Positions 47,455 through 55,550 of a DNA stretch of 64,000 nucleotides are shown here, piece by piece. Source of the DNA: Schumannella soli. Lineage in GTDB: Bacteria > Actinomycetota > Actinomycetes > Actinomycetales > Microbacteriaceae. A program made the translations under genes and the position numbers. The DNA lies in the NCBI RefSeq assembly GCF_006517435.1, contig NZ_VHQG01000002.1, forward strand, positions 1,258,799 to 1,322,798, in the 5' to 3' direction. How positions within the stretch are numbered: position 1 is the first letter of the stretch; each line of letters begins with the position of its first letter. A model generated the notes under the pieces. It did no database searches, was not told the DNA's origin, and was given only the letters and a program-made list of their open reading frames with translations.

Positions 47455-48893
47455 CAGACGGCCTCCGCGATCCGGTCGAGCGCGGCGATGCGCGGGTCGG
47501 GTTCGGCGACGGCCCGCGCCGTCACCGCGGTCGGGTCGGCGTCGTCGAACGGGGAGCCGACGGCATCCCCGTCGACCGAGCCGAGCGCCCGGATCGCGGC
47601 GAGCCCGCGCTCGAGGTCGGCGACGAGGTCGTCGACATCCTCGAGGCCGATCGAGAGCCGCAGCAGCCCCTCGCCGATGCCGGCCTCGCGCTTCTCGGCG
47701 TCGGTGCGCAGCACGTGGGTCGTGGTGGAGGGATGCAGGATGAGCGAGCGCACGTCGCCGAGGTGCGTCATGCGGGTGAAGATCTCGAGCGCGTCGTAGA
47801 GCGCGCGGGCGGCGGGGCGCCCGCCGGCGAGCGTGATCGCGAAGACCGAGCCGTAGCCGGCCGTGAAGTAGCGCTCGGCGACGGCGTGGTGCGGGCTCGA
47901 GTCGAGTCCGGCGTAGTCGACGCTCGCGATCTCGGGCTGGGCTTCGAGGAAGCGCGCGACCGCGAGCGCCGACGCCGACTGGCGTTGCACCCGCAGCGAG
48001 AGCGTCTCGATGCCCTGCTGGATGAGGAAGGCGTGCAGCGGCGAGGGCACGGCGCCGAAGCGCGGCACGACGAGCTCGCGCAGGTAGCGCACATATGCCT
48101 GGTCGCCGTGGCGCTCGACCGCGGTGCGGCCGTCGGATCCGCGGCGCTCGCTCAGCTGCGGGTAGCCGCCGGCGCCCCAGTCGAAGCCGTGGCCGGTGAC
48201 GATGAAGCCGCCGAGCACCGAGCCGTGACCGGCCAGGAACTTGCTCGCGGAGTGCACCACGACATCCGCCCCGTGCTCGAGCGGACGCACCAGGTAGGGC
48301 GTCGCGAGGGTGTTGTCGACGACGAGCGGCACGCCGTGGCGGTGCCCGACCTCGGCGACGGCGGCGATGTCGAGCACGTCGTTCTTGGGGTTCGGGATGC
48401 TCTCGCCGAACAGCACGCGGGTGCTCGGCGTGATCGCGGCCTCCCAGGCCGCCGGGTCGTGCGGGGCGGTGACGTAGCTGATCGTGACGCCGAAGCGCTC
48501 GAGGTGCTCGCCGAGCAGGCCGCGCGTGCCCTCGTAGATGCTCGCCGAGGCGACGAGGTGGTCGCCCGCGTTGAGCAGGCCGAGCAGCGCCCCGGCCACG
48601 GCGCCCTGACCGCTCGCGACGAGGATCGCGTCATCGCCGCCCTCCAGCGCGGCGATGCGGCGCTCGGCGGCGGCGGCGGTCGGGTTGCCGTGGCGCGAGT
48701 AGACGTAGCCGTCGCGCTCACCCGAGAACAGCGCGCCCGCGGCGTCGAAGTCGTCGAGCTCGAAGCCCGCGGTGAGGAAGATCGGGGTCGTGCGCGAGCC
48801 GTGCTGCGCATCCGACTGGTCGCCGGCATGCAGCTGGCGCGTGCTGAAGCCCAGCCCGGAGCCGGCGGCGTGCAGCGGTCGATCGGTCGTCAC
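47454..48893 (-). CDS. metY: O-acetylhomoserine (thiol)-lyase / Cys-Met PLP enzyme
   Basis: A 479-residue PLP enzyme of the Cys/Met metabolism family: GFSTRQLHAGDQ, GYVYSRHGNPTAAAAERRIA, ALEGGDDAILVASGQGAV and the PLP-lysine motif VVHSASKFLAGHGSVLGG. It should convert O-acetylhomoserine and sulfide or methanethiol to homocysteine or methionine. A C-terminal tail of about 50 residues is longer than usual. GTG 48893 is chosen (GAGGAG 9 bases upstream); the frame is open further up to 48995 but only with basic, Arg/Pro-rich sequence. Confidence 0.9.
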   Translation of the reverse strand: MTTDRPLHAAGSGLGFSTRQLHAGDQSDAQHGSRTTPIFLTAGFELDDFDAAGALFSGERDGYVYSRHGNPTAAAAERRIAALEGGDDAILVASGQGAVAGALLGLLNAGDHLVASASIYEGTRGLLGEHLERFGVTISYVTAPHDPAAWEAAITPSTRVLFGESIPNPKNDVLDIAAVAEVGHRHGVPLVVDNTLATPYLVRPLEHGADVVVHSASKFLAGHGSVLGGFIVTGHGFDWGAGGYPQLSERRGSDGRTAVERHGDQAYVRYLRELVVPRFGAVPSPLHAFLIQQGIETLSLRVQRQSASALAVARFLEAQPEIASVDYAGLDSSPHHAVAERYFTAGYGSVFAITLAGGRPAARALYDALEIFTRMTHLGDVRSLILHPSTTTHVLRTDAEKREAGIGEGLLRLSIGLEDVDDLVADLERGLAAIRALGSVDGDAVGSPFDDADPTAVTARAVAEPDPRIAALDRIAEAV

Positions 48894-49100
48894 GGTTCTG
48901 TGCTCCTCGCGGTGCGGACGCCCGGCGCTTCGTCGGCGCGGACGCGGGCAGTTCGGTCGCGGCTTCCGCGTCGTCGCGGAGGCCGTTCCGAGCAAACTAC
49001 GTGCTCACGCGTGCACCCTCGACGATGGCTGTCACACGGCGTCATCCGGCCGGACGGTCGATCCCCGTCGACGGGACGGGAGGCGTCGGACCGCGACGGA
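48894..49100 (-). promoter_or_regulatory. metY upstream region with hairpin
   Basis: No gene in these 207 bases. A 10-bp stem with one mismatch (48961-48984, GGCTTCCGCG/CGCGGAGGCC, loop TCGT) lies 70 bases before metY. Minus-strand TAGTTT (48999-48994) is a possible -10, which would put the hairpin inside a leader of about 95 bases. Confidence 0.35.
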
Positions 49101-49529
49101 TCAGGCGAGAGTGCGGGCGAGCTGACCGAGAGTGAAGGTCCAGCCCTGCAGGTTCAGTTCGCCGGGAGCGTCGCTCGTCCAGGGGCCGCTGTGCTGCACG
49201 GTCACCTCGGTGCCGGGCCGCTCGGTGCTCGGCGTGAGCCGGATCTCGACTCGCTCCTCCGGGTCGCTGCGCTCGGCGTCCCGCCAGCGCCAGGTGAGCA
49301 CCAGGCGCGATTCCGGCTCGACCGCCTCGAATCGCCCGACGAGGTGGATGCCCTGCTGCGGCGCGGCGATCGAGTAGTCGTCGCCGACGACGGCGTCGAA
49401 GCGGACGTCGACCCCTGCCCAGTGCGACCACCACCACGAGCCGACGCCCGCGCTCGTCGTCAGGGCGGTCCAGACCCGGGAGAGGTCGGCGGCGACGAAC
49501 TGGGCGACATGGATCCGCGGGCCGGGCAT
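49101..49529 (-). CDS. SRPBCC / AHSA1-like protein
   Basis: A 142-residue START-like domain protein: RIHVAQFVAADLSRVWTALT, GVGSWWWSHWAG, GRFEAVEPESRLVLTWRWRD and TEVTVQHSGPWTS, then GWTFTLGQLARTLA. Such proteins bind small hydrophobic ligands or act with ArsR/HTH partners. ATG 49529 is chosen over upstream codons because the family starts here; CATGAT 6 bases upstream fits a leaderless layout. Confidence 0.85.
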   Translation of the reverse strand: MPGPRIHVAQFVAADLSRVWTALTTSAGVGSWWWSHWAGVDVRFDAVVGDDYSIAAPQQGIHLVGRFEAVEPESRLVLTWRWRDAERSDPEERVEIRLTPSTERPGTEVTVQHSGPWTSDAPGELNLQGWTFTLGQLARTLA

Positions 49530-49587
49530 GGGCGGATCATGACCTCTCGACCTGCAGGAATCCGGTGCCCTTCCCGTTTCGCCGACG

Positions 49588-50478
49588 TCAGCGGGCGATC
49601 GTGATGCCCGACGACGGCGGATCGCTCGCCACCGCCGCGCAGTCCGCGATGCCGAGTCGCTGGGTACCGGCGACGCGCAGCAGGCGCAGCTTCTCGGCAT
49701 CCTCGCTGCCCGGCGCCGCCGAGTAGAGCACGAGCCGCAGGTCGCTGCCGGGCGCGGTCAGCACGTCGCAGTCGACGGTGACGTCGCCGACGGCCGAGCC
49801 GTGCACGATCTTGCGGCTCACCCGGTGCTCGGCGACGTGCGCGGTGCTCCAGCGGCGGGCGAAGTCGGATGAGGCCTCGGTGAGGCGCGCGATGAGCCGG
49901 CGCAGACCCGCATCCTCCGGGTATCGGCCGACGGCGGCGCGCAGGTCGCCCACGAGATCGGCGGCGAAGGCCTCCTGGTCGACCGGGGTGTGGGTGACGT
50001 GGTCGTCCTGCTCGACGAAGGTGCGCCAGGCGACGTTGCGCTCGATGCCGACGCGGTGCGACGGGTCGCCGTGCAGCGCCGCCCAGAGCTCGTTCCAGCG
50101 CAGCAGGTCCCAGGTCGCCGAGTAGACGGCGACCGGGGTGTCGGTGCAGCGGTCGAGCAGGCGCTGCACGCCCGGCGTGATGTGCACGGGCACGGTGCCC
50201 GCCGAGGGCGGCGCCGCGCCCGCCGCGCGATAGAGGTGATCGCGCTCGCGTTCGTCGAGTCGCAGCGCCCGGGCGAGGGCGCCGAGCAGCTGGGTCGAGG
50301 GATGCGTCGCGCGCCCCTGCTCGAGGCGCACGATGTAGTCGACGCTCACCCCGGCGAGCAGCGCGAGCTCCTCCCGCCGCAGGCCCGGCGTCCGACGTCC
50401 GGCCCCGGCCGGCAGACCGACGTCGTCGGGGCGCACCCGGTCGCGCCAGGCGCGCAGCACCTGCGCGAACTCGTCCAT
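49588..50478 (-). CDS. XRE-family regulator with MmyB-like ligand domain
   Basis: A 296-residue regulator. Helix-turn-helix at residues 30-75 (RRTPGLRREELALLAGVSVD, YIVRLEQGRATHPS), followed by the MmyB/MLTR ligand-binding domain (VQRLLDRCTDTPVAVYSATW, DLLRWNELWAALHGD, NVAWRTFV). Proteins of this group usually repress a divergent dehydrogenase or reductase gene, and an SDR gene indeed lies divergent here. Ligand unknown (fatty-acid-like in the MmyB structure). Confidence 0.9.
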   Translation of the reverse strand: MDEFAQVLRAWRDRVRPDDVGLPAGAGRRTPGLRREELALLAGVSVDYIVRLEQGRATHPSTQLLGALARALRLDERERDHLYRAAGAAPPSAGTVPVHITPGVQRLLDRCTDTPVAVYSATWDLLRWNELWAALHGDPSHRVGIERNVAWRTFVEQDDHVTHTPVDQEAFAADLVGDLRAAVGRYPEDAGLRRLIARLTEASSDFARRWSTAHVAEHRVSRKIVHGSAVGDVTVDCDVLTAPGSDLRLVLYSAAPGSEDAEKLRLLRVAGTQRLGIADCAAVASDPPSSGITIAR

Positions 50479-50595
50479 GCCTCCATGGTGCCCTTCGCGG
50501 CGAGCGGCTGCCTGGTACTCCTGTTCCCCCTCTCGCTCAGACCCACCGTCAGCCGGTGCCTGGTCCCCCGCCGCCGATCAGCGCAGGCTCGAGGC
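50479..50595. promoter_or_regulatory. Divergent XRE/SDR promoter with direct repeats
   Basis: TGCCTGGTAC at 50509-50518 and TGCCTGGTCC at 50557-50566, 48 bases apart, are the only repeated words in the gap and lie on the side of the SDR promoter. Candidate sites for the MmyB-like regulator. Confidence 0.5.
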
Positions 50596-51276
50596 ATGAC
50601 CACGACACTCATCACCGGAGCGAACCGCTCCCTCGGACTCGAGACCGCCCGCCGCCTGATCGAGGCCGGCCACACCGTCTACGCCGGCATGCGCGACACC
50701 GCGTCCGGCGAGGCCGCCCGCGAGATCGGCGCCCACCCCGTGCAGCTCGACGTGACCGACCAGGCGAGCGTGGATGCCGCCCTCGCCTCCCTGCCCGAGC
50801 TCGACGTGCTCGTCAACAACGCCGGCATCCTCGGCACCTCCTTCGGCGTCGACGACCTCGACGCCGACGCGATCGCGACCGTGCTCGACACCAATGTGAC
50901 CGGCCTCGTGCGCGTCACCCAGGCGGCGCTGCCGCTGCTGCGGCGCTCGGCGAACCCGGTCATCGTCAACGTCGCCTCGGGCGTGGGCTGGCCGAAGTTC
51001 CTCACGACGCCGGGCACCGACGAGTTCCCGGTACCCGCGATCCCGTACGCGGCCTCGAAGGCGGCGGCGATCGCGCTGACCGTGCAGTACGCGAAGAACC
51101 TGCCGTCGTTCCGAGTCAACGTGAGCGACCCCGGCTACACGGCCACCGATTTCAACCGGCACGGCGGGCACCAGACGGTGACCGAGGGCACGGATGCGAC
51201 CGTGAAGCTGGCGCTGCTGGGCACCGACGGGCCGACCGGCGAGTTCCACAACCGCTTCGGGCGGATCGAGTTCTGA
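50596..51276 (+). CDS. Short-chain dehydrogenase/reductase
   Basis: A 226-residue classical SDR: cofactor motif TLITGANRSLGLETARRL, NNAGILGTS, then VASGVGW (catalytic Ser) and YAASKAA (YxxxK). PGYTATDFN is the C-terminal family loop. Substrate unknown; expression is presumably controlled by the divergent XRE protein. Short compared with the usual 250 residues but with all catalytic residues. Confidence 0.93.
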   Translation: MTTTLITGANRSLGLETARRLIEAGHTVYAGMRDTASGEAAREIGAHPVQLDVTDQASVDAALASLPELDVLVNNAGILGTSFGVDDLDADAIATVLDTNVTGLVRVTQAALPLLRRSANPVIVNVASGVGWPKFLTTPGTDEFPVPAIPYAASKAAAIALTVQYAKNLPSFRVNVSDPGYTATDFNRHGGHQTVTEGTDATVKLALLGTDGPTGEFHNRFGRIEF

Positions 51277-51296
51277 GAACGGCTGCGCCGGTTCTC
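51275..51296 (+). terminator. SDR terminator
   Basis: GAGAACGGC-TGC-GCCGGTTCTC with a single bulged G, overlapping the SDR stop. Confidence 0.6.
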
Positions 51297-51475
51297 GGCG
51301 GGCGTCGGGCGTCGCGGCGTCGGATAAATGGAGGTCCGAGGCGGCGAGGGACGCAGAACGTGCCGGTGGCGACGGACGGCCAGCGGCGTAGGACGCGGCG
51401 GATGTGGGCTGCGCGGGACGCAGCCAGCGACGTCAGGCAGCCAGCGGCGATCGGCAGCGACCAGCGCTGACCGTG

Positions 51476-51506
51476 AGCGGTGCCGCTGGCCGCGAGCGGC
51501 ACCGCT
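51476..51506. terminator. Strong isolated hairpin
   Basis: Perfect 12-bp inverted repeat with a 7-base loop, 200 bases after the SDR gene. It could be a second terminator or the trace of a repeat element. Confidence 0.5.
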
Positions 51507-51790
51507 GATCACCACGACACGATCTCCAGCAGCTCACGGCTCCGAGACTCGGCCGGTCGAACGGCGCACACGGTCGATGATGCGAGCGCCCGCCGCAACT
51601 GTCACCAACGGATCGTGCGGTCGCGCGGCCCGCACTACTGCAGACCGGACCTCCGAGAGCGTCGATGGCGCGTGCACTCGATCCGGCGTTCTGACGTCGA
51701 CTTCAGTGGAGCCGGTATGTCGGTGGAACATGCATCTGATCTGCGGTTCTGATCGGCAGTGGTGTTCCGGCGGATGTCGGTGGTGACTGT

Positions 51791-51796
51791 CACAGT
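51791..51796 (+). promoter_or_regulatory. Probable leaderless -10 (CACAGT) of the HNH gene
   Basis: CACAGT ends 6 bases before the ATG at 51803, overlapping the GTGAC-T-GTCAC dyad (51783-51793). Confidence 0.4.
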
Positions 51797-51802
51797 GCAG
51801 GT

Positions 51803-53356
51803 ATGGAGAAGCCCACGACGACACCCGGGAGCGACGGTCGAGCGCCGTCCGCTGACGGCGGCGGCGTCGACGGCGTCGTGACGCCAACTGCAGGCGGCGT
51901 CGCCGGTGGTGTGGCTGGTGGTGACGCGTCGTTGCCCGGGCTGGTACGTGACGCGGAGTCGGCGCTGGCGTTGTTGACGGCGGGTCAGGTGGCGGAGGTG
52001 CGGATGCTCGCCCGAGCAGGCCAGCTCGCCGAGACCGAGGCGGCGGGTTCGCCGGCGAACGTGCGGACGCATGACATGGCGCTGAGGTCGATCGCCGCCG
52101 AGATCGGCGGGGTGCTGCGTTCCCCGGACCGGACGGTGCAGCGCCGGATCGGGGAAGCGCGGGAGATCGTGGAGTTCTATCCGGCGGCGTTGTCGGCGTG
52201 GGAGCACGGGTTCATCACCCGCGGCCACGTGACGGTGATCGTCGATGTGGGTCGTGTGGTTCCGGTGGATCGTCGGGCCGAGTTCGAGCGGGAGGCGATC
52301 GACCGCAGCCTGAACGACACCCCGAACCGGCTGCGTGCCGGGCTCGAGCAGTACGCGGAGAGACTCACGGAACAGTCCTTCACCGAACGACACCAGGACG
52401 CCGCCCGCCAGCGCGCGGTGCGCCTGGTCCCGGGCCGAGACGGGATGTGCGATGTCATCGCCACGGTCCCGACGGTCATCGGCGACGGCATCCTCGACCG
52501 CCTCACCCGCATGGCGAACGCGGTGCAGGACGCCGACTCCGCACTCGAGGGAACGACGCCCTCGGTCGGCACGGCGGGCACCGATCGTCGCACGGCCGAT
52601 CAGATCCGCGCGGACCTGTTCGCGGACCTGATCCTCGCCGGGTCGCCCGCGCTCGACCCGACCGTCCACGGTGACGGGGCGGGTGCGCTCGGGGCGATCC
52701 GCGCGCAGGTGCAGGTCACCGTCTCGGCGTTGACGCTCCTCGGCGACAACGAGAACCCGGCTGACCTCGTCGGCCGCAGCCCGATCGACGCCGGGACCGC
52801 CCGCTACCTCGCCGGCGAGACCTCGTCGTGGACGCGACTGCTCACGAATCCGCTCGACGGGACCACGGTCGCGGTCGACCGGTACAGGCCGAGTCTCGAA
52901 CAGCGTCGCCACCTGCGTGCCCGAGATCTGCACTGCCGCTTCCCCGGATGCCGACAGGCCGCGATCCGCTGCGAACTCGACCACACCGTCGACCACGCCC
53001 TCGGCGGCCCCACCGCTCTGACCAACCTCGCTCACCTCTGCCAGCGACATCACTCGATGAAGCAATTCACCCCCTGGCGAGTGGAACAACATCCCGGCGG
53101 GGTCCTGGAATGGACCTCCCCGACCGGCCGCATCTACCGCGAAGACACACCAGCGCCACCGGTCGCCTTCGTGCCCCTCGGACACCCCATCCGCCACCAC
53201 GCCCGGCAACGGCCGGCGGAACTCGACGACCCGCCCGAGCAGATCGACGATCCGCAGGATCTATTCCACGACCCGGGCGGGGTGCCCGATCCGCCGGATG
53301 CCGTCAGCGTCCCCGTGCGGCGAGCTGACCACGACTGCGACCTCGCGCCGTTCTGA
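51803..53356 (+). CDS. DUF222 / HNH endonuclease (13E12-like)
   Basis: A 517-residue protein with the actinobacterial DUF222 domain (about residues 50-330; LLTAGQVAEVRMLARAGQLA, ITRGHVTVIVDVGRVVP) and a C-terminal HNH nuclease motif: LHCRFPGCRQAAIRCELDHT, then VDHALGGPTALTNLAHLCQRHH. Both the CxxC-like knuckle and the final HH are complete. Members resemble the REP13E12 proteins of mycobacteria and are multi-copy and patchy; a mobile or phage-defence role is suspected but unproven. N-terminal 45 residues and the last 90 are low-complexity. Confidence 0.9.
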   Translation: MEKPTTTPGSDGRAPSADGGGVDGVVTPTAGGVAGGVAGGDASLPGLVRDAESALALLTAGQVAEVRMLARAGQLAETEAAGSPANVRTHDMALRSIAAEIGGVLRSPDRTVQRRIGEAREIVEFYPAALSAWEHGFITRGHVTVIVDVGRVVPVDRRAEFEREAIDRSLNDTPNRLRAGLEQYAERLTEQSFTERHQDAARQRAVRLVPGRDGMCDVIATVPTVIGDGILDRLTRMANAVQDADSALEGTTPSVGTAGTDRRTADQIRADLFADLILAGSPALDPTVHGDGAGALGAIRAQVQVTVSALTLLGDNENPADLVGRSPIDAGTARYLAGETSSWTRLLTNPLDGTTVAVDRYRPSLEQRRHLRARDLHCRFPGCRQAAIRCELDHTVDHALGGPTALTNLAHLCQRHHSMKQFTPWRVEQHPGGVLEWTSPTGRIYREDTPAPPVAFVPLGHPIRHHARQRPAELDDPPEQIDDPQDLFHDPGGVPDPPDAVSVPVRRADHDCDLAPF

Positions 53357-53913
53357 TCGAACGACGCCAGAACGCTCCGCCGCACGCTCTCGACGTCGCC
53401 CTTGGCAGTACGCAGCGCTTCACGGCAACGCGCGAGTGTTCACACGGCCGACCCATCACATCGCGCGGCAGCGGCAGCCGCAGTCGCAGTCGCAGTCGCA
53501 GTCGCAGTCGCAGCTGAAGTCGCAACGGGAGCCGCAGCCGCAGCGATCGCCGGAACCTCACCCCGGCGCAACAGCAGTTGCCGACACCGATCACATCCGA
53601 CACGGGACGATCGACGCCGCACCACACCCGGGCAATCGGCCACAGACCGGGATCAGCTCGAACTCCGCTGCGATGGCTCGAGCCTGCGCGGAGCGCTCGA
53701 CGCCACGTCACAGCCGGTAAGCCGTCGGCCTCCGGCCCGCATCGGCGTGATCTCCACGGCGGCGCATCGAGCCGACGCGGACGCGGACGCGATCATCAGG
53801 AAAGCGCAGTCGTCGGAGTCTCAGACCACCGAACCGCACCGCCCCGGAGGCGCTCCAGACCGGGCTACGCAGCCGACCTGGCACGCCCTCAGACGACGCG
53901 GGCGACAGCGAAC
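53357..53913. other. Non-coding stretch between HNH and ECF genes
   Basis: These 557 bases show no supported gene; the open frames across them are made of simple sequence (Ser-Gln or Val-Ala runs) and have no initiation signals. Besides the hexamer repeat at 53475-53516 I see no hairpin or operator worth naming. Confidence 0.6.
53475..53516. repeat. Hexanucleotide tandem repeat
   Basis: Seven units: CAGCCG, five exact CAGTCG (53481-53510), CAGCTG. Unspaced and non-coding. Confidence 0.9.
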
Positions 53914-54624
53914 TCAGGCCGCGGCGGCATCCCCGGCGTCGACCCGCGGGCGCGGACGGCGCGCCGCAGCGCGCGCGACCCCGGCTCGGCGCAGGCCGGC
54001 CGCGATCGCGAGTCCGATCGCCGTCGCGGCGACGCCGCTGGCGATGTTCAGCGCGACGAAGGCGATCTGCAGTCCGAGCGGGAACGAGTCGAGGTCGAAC
54101 GAGGCCCAGGCGAACAGCGGGTAGGCGACGCCGACGAGCACGGCGCCGGCGTAGTGCTGCGCCAGCGTCCAGAAGCGGTAGCCGACGATCAGGAACGCGA
54201 CCTCGGGGAAGAACGCCCAGAACAGGTTCGTCAGCACCGAGGTGAAGCCGTAGCCCGAGAACGGCACGATCACGAGCCCCGAGATGAGACCGACCAGCAG
54301 CCCCGCCCCCGGCCGCTGCAGCAGACGCAGCGCCACGACGGCCGGCAGGATCCACAGCCCGCCGAGCACGGCGCTCGCGAACGGCGCCGTCGCGAACAGC
54401 ACCGTCGACACCCAGTTCGCCGGGATCAGCAGGATGCCGCCCGCGACGCCGATCACGGCGCAGGTGAGCAGGTAGACGGTCGTCACGCGACCGCGGCTGC
54501 GGCGTGCGGCGTGCGGCGAGGTCGACGCCGGGCCGGCAGCGGGAGCGGGAGCAGGCGCGGAATCCCCGCCGGCGGCCGGACGGGCGCTCGACGAGGAATC
54601 AGTCGGCGGGGTGGTCGAGGTCAC
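53914..54624 (-). CDS. ECF transporter S component, YkoE-like
   Basis: A 236-residue substrate-binding membrane subunit of an energy-coupling-factor importer. After a 45-residue Pro/Ser/Ala tail there are five or six hydrophobic helices: TTVYLLTCAVIGVAGGILLI, LGGLWILPAVVALRLLQRPG, AGLLVGLISGLVIVPFSGYG and WAFFPEVAFLIVGYRFW. The helix pattern and the G-x-WILP...RPGAGLL segment resemble YkoE, the HMP/thiamine-type S subunit, and the operon order S-T-A with a doubled ATPase equals YkoEDC. The ligand is not proven. AGGAG 5 bases before GTG 54624. Confidence 0.82.
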   Translation of the reverse strand: MTSTTPPTDSSSSARPAAGGDSAPAPAPAAGPASTSPHAARRSRGRVTTVYLLTCAVIGVAGGILLIPANWVSTVLFATAPFASAVLGGLWILPAVVALRLLQRPGAGLLVGLISGLVIVPFSGYGFTSVLTNLFWAFFPEVAFLIVGYRFWTLAQHYAGAVLVGVAYPLFAWASFDLDSFPLGLQIAFVALNIASGVAATAIGLAIAAGLRRAGVARAAARRPRPRVDAGDAAAA

Positions 54625-54680
54625 GGGGTCTCCTGGATCGGAACGGATGGGATGGGGCGGGCGCGCGAACGCGGCCCGCG

Positions 54681-55550
54681 TCAGAGCAGCAGCAGGATCG
54701 CGGCGGTCGCGAGCCAGAACAGGGCGATGAACACGACGTCGCGCGCCCGGAACGGGATGCGGTGCCGTTCGGTGCGGGTGCGGAACGCCCCGAAGGCGCG
54801 CGAGTCCATGGCGTGAGCCACGCGCTCCGCGTGCCGGATGGCCCCGGCGAGCAGCGGGATGACGTAGCTGAACTGGCGGCGGACCGCGGCGATCGGACCG
54901 CGCCCGCCCGTCATCCCGCGCACCCGGTGCGCCGCGCGGATCACGTCGAGCTCGTAGCGGAAGCGCGGCACGAAGCGGAACGCCGCCAGCGCGGTGTACC
55001 CGATGCGGTAGGGCAGACGTGCGTGCTGCACGAGCGCACGCACCAGGTCGACCCCGCTCGAGGTGAGACCGCCGATGAGGGTCAGCGCGACGACCGCGGT
55101 GAGCCGCAGCGCGGTCGCCAGGCCGGTGAGCAGCGAGCCCTCGAGCAGGCGGTAGTCGCCGATCCACAGCAGCACGGTCGTGCCGGCCGCGTGCCGTGGG
55201 TCGGCCCAGAAGCCGAAGCTCGCGGTGAGCAGTGCGACCATCGCGATGCCCGCGACCGCGAGCCCCAGCGCCCGCCGCGGGGCGACGGCCGCCCCGACCA
55301 GAAGCAGCAGCACGGCCAGTGCGAGGAAGGCGAGCGGCTGCGGGATCGAGCGGGTGAACAGCAGCAGCACCATGGCCGGCAGCGGTCCGAGCACGGTCGC
55401 CAGCGGGTTCAGATGGTGCAGGAAGCGGCGCCGCGGCACGTCCGTCGCCGAGGCGTAGGGGTCGAATCGCGCCGTCGTCGCAGCTGTCGCCGCCGTCGCG
55501 GGTGCCGCCGCGGTCGTCGCGCCGACCTCGGTCGCCGATCCCGCGCTCAC
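54681..55550 (-). CDS. ECF transporter T component (EcfT/YkoC-like)
   Basis: A 289-residue membrane scaffold subunit. Two ATPase-coupling motifs of the A-R-G type are visible, AHRVRGMTGG at about 210 and AMDSRAFGAF at about 250, after four N-terminal hydrophobic helices. It transmits ATP hydrolysis to the S subunit. The first 30 residues are Ala/Thr-rich. ATGA overlap with the ATPase gene. Confidence 0.9.
   Translation of the reverse strand: MSAGSATEVGATTAAAPATAATAATTARFDPYASATDVPRRRFLHHLNPLATVLGPLPAMVLLLFTRSIPQPLAFLALAVLLLLVGAAVAPRRALGLAVAGIAMVALLTASFGFWADPRHAAGTTVLLWIGDYRLLEGSLLTGLATALRLTAVVALTLIGGLTSSGVDLVRALVQHARLPYRIGYTALAAFRFVPRFRYELDVIRAAHRVRGMTGGRGPIAAVRRQFSYVIPLLAGAIRHAERVAHAMDSRAFGAFRTRTERHRIPFRARDVVFIALFWLATAAILLLL

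Larger units (their letters stand above)
51297..51802. other. Gene-poor stretch before the DUF222/HNH gene
   Basis: I find no credible gene in these 506 bases: frames are short, rich in Arg/Ser and lack ribosome binding sites. It contains a perfect 12-bp hairpin (51476-51506, AGCGGTGCCGCT, loop GGCCGCG, then complement) and, toward the 3' end, less GC-rich sequence. GTGAC-T-GTCAC at 51783-51793 is a small dyad over the HNH promoter. Confidence 0.6.

Noticed and set aside
48894-49100. SAM-II or SAM-IV riboswitch before metY
   Set aside because: The conserved core sequences of these classes are not visible; only one hairpin is present.
53475-53516. CRISPR-like repetition
   Set aside because: Units are 6 bp without spacers; it is a simple tandem repeat.
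53298-53720. Open frame of 140 codons with a Ser-Gln run after the HNH gene
   Set aside because: Made of the hexamer repeat and low-complexity sequence, no ribosome binding site, overlaps the HNH gene end. Treated as non-coding.
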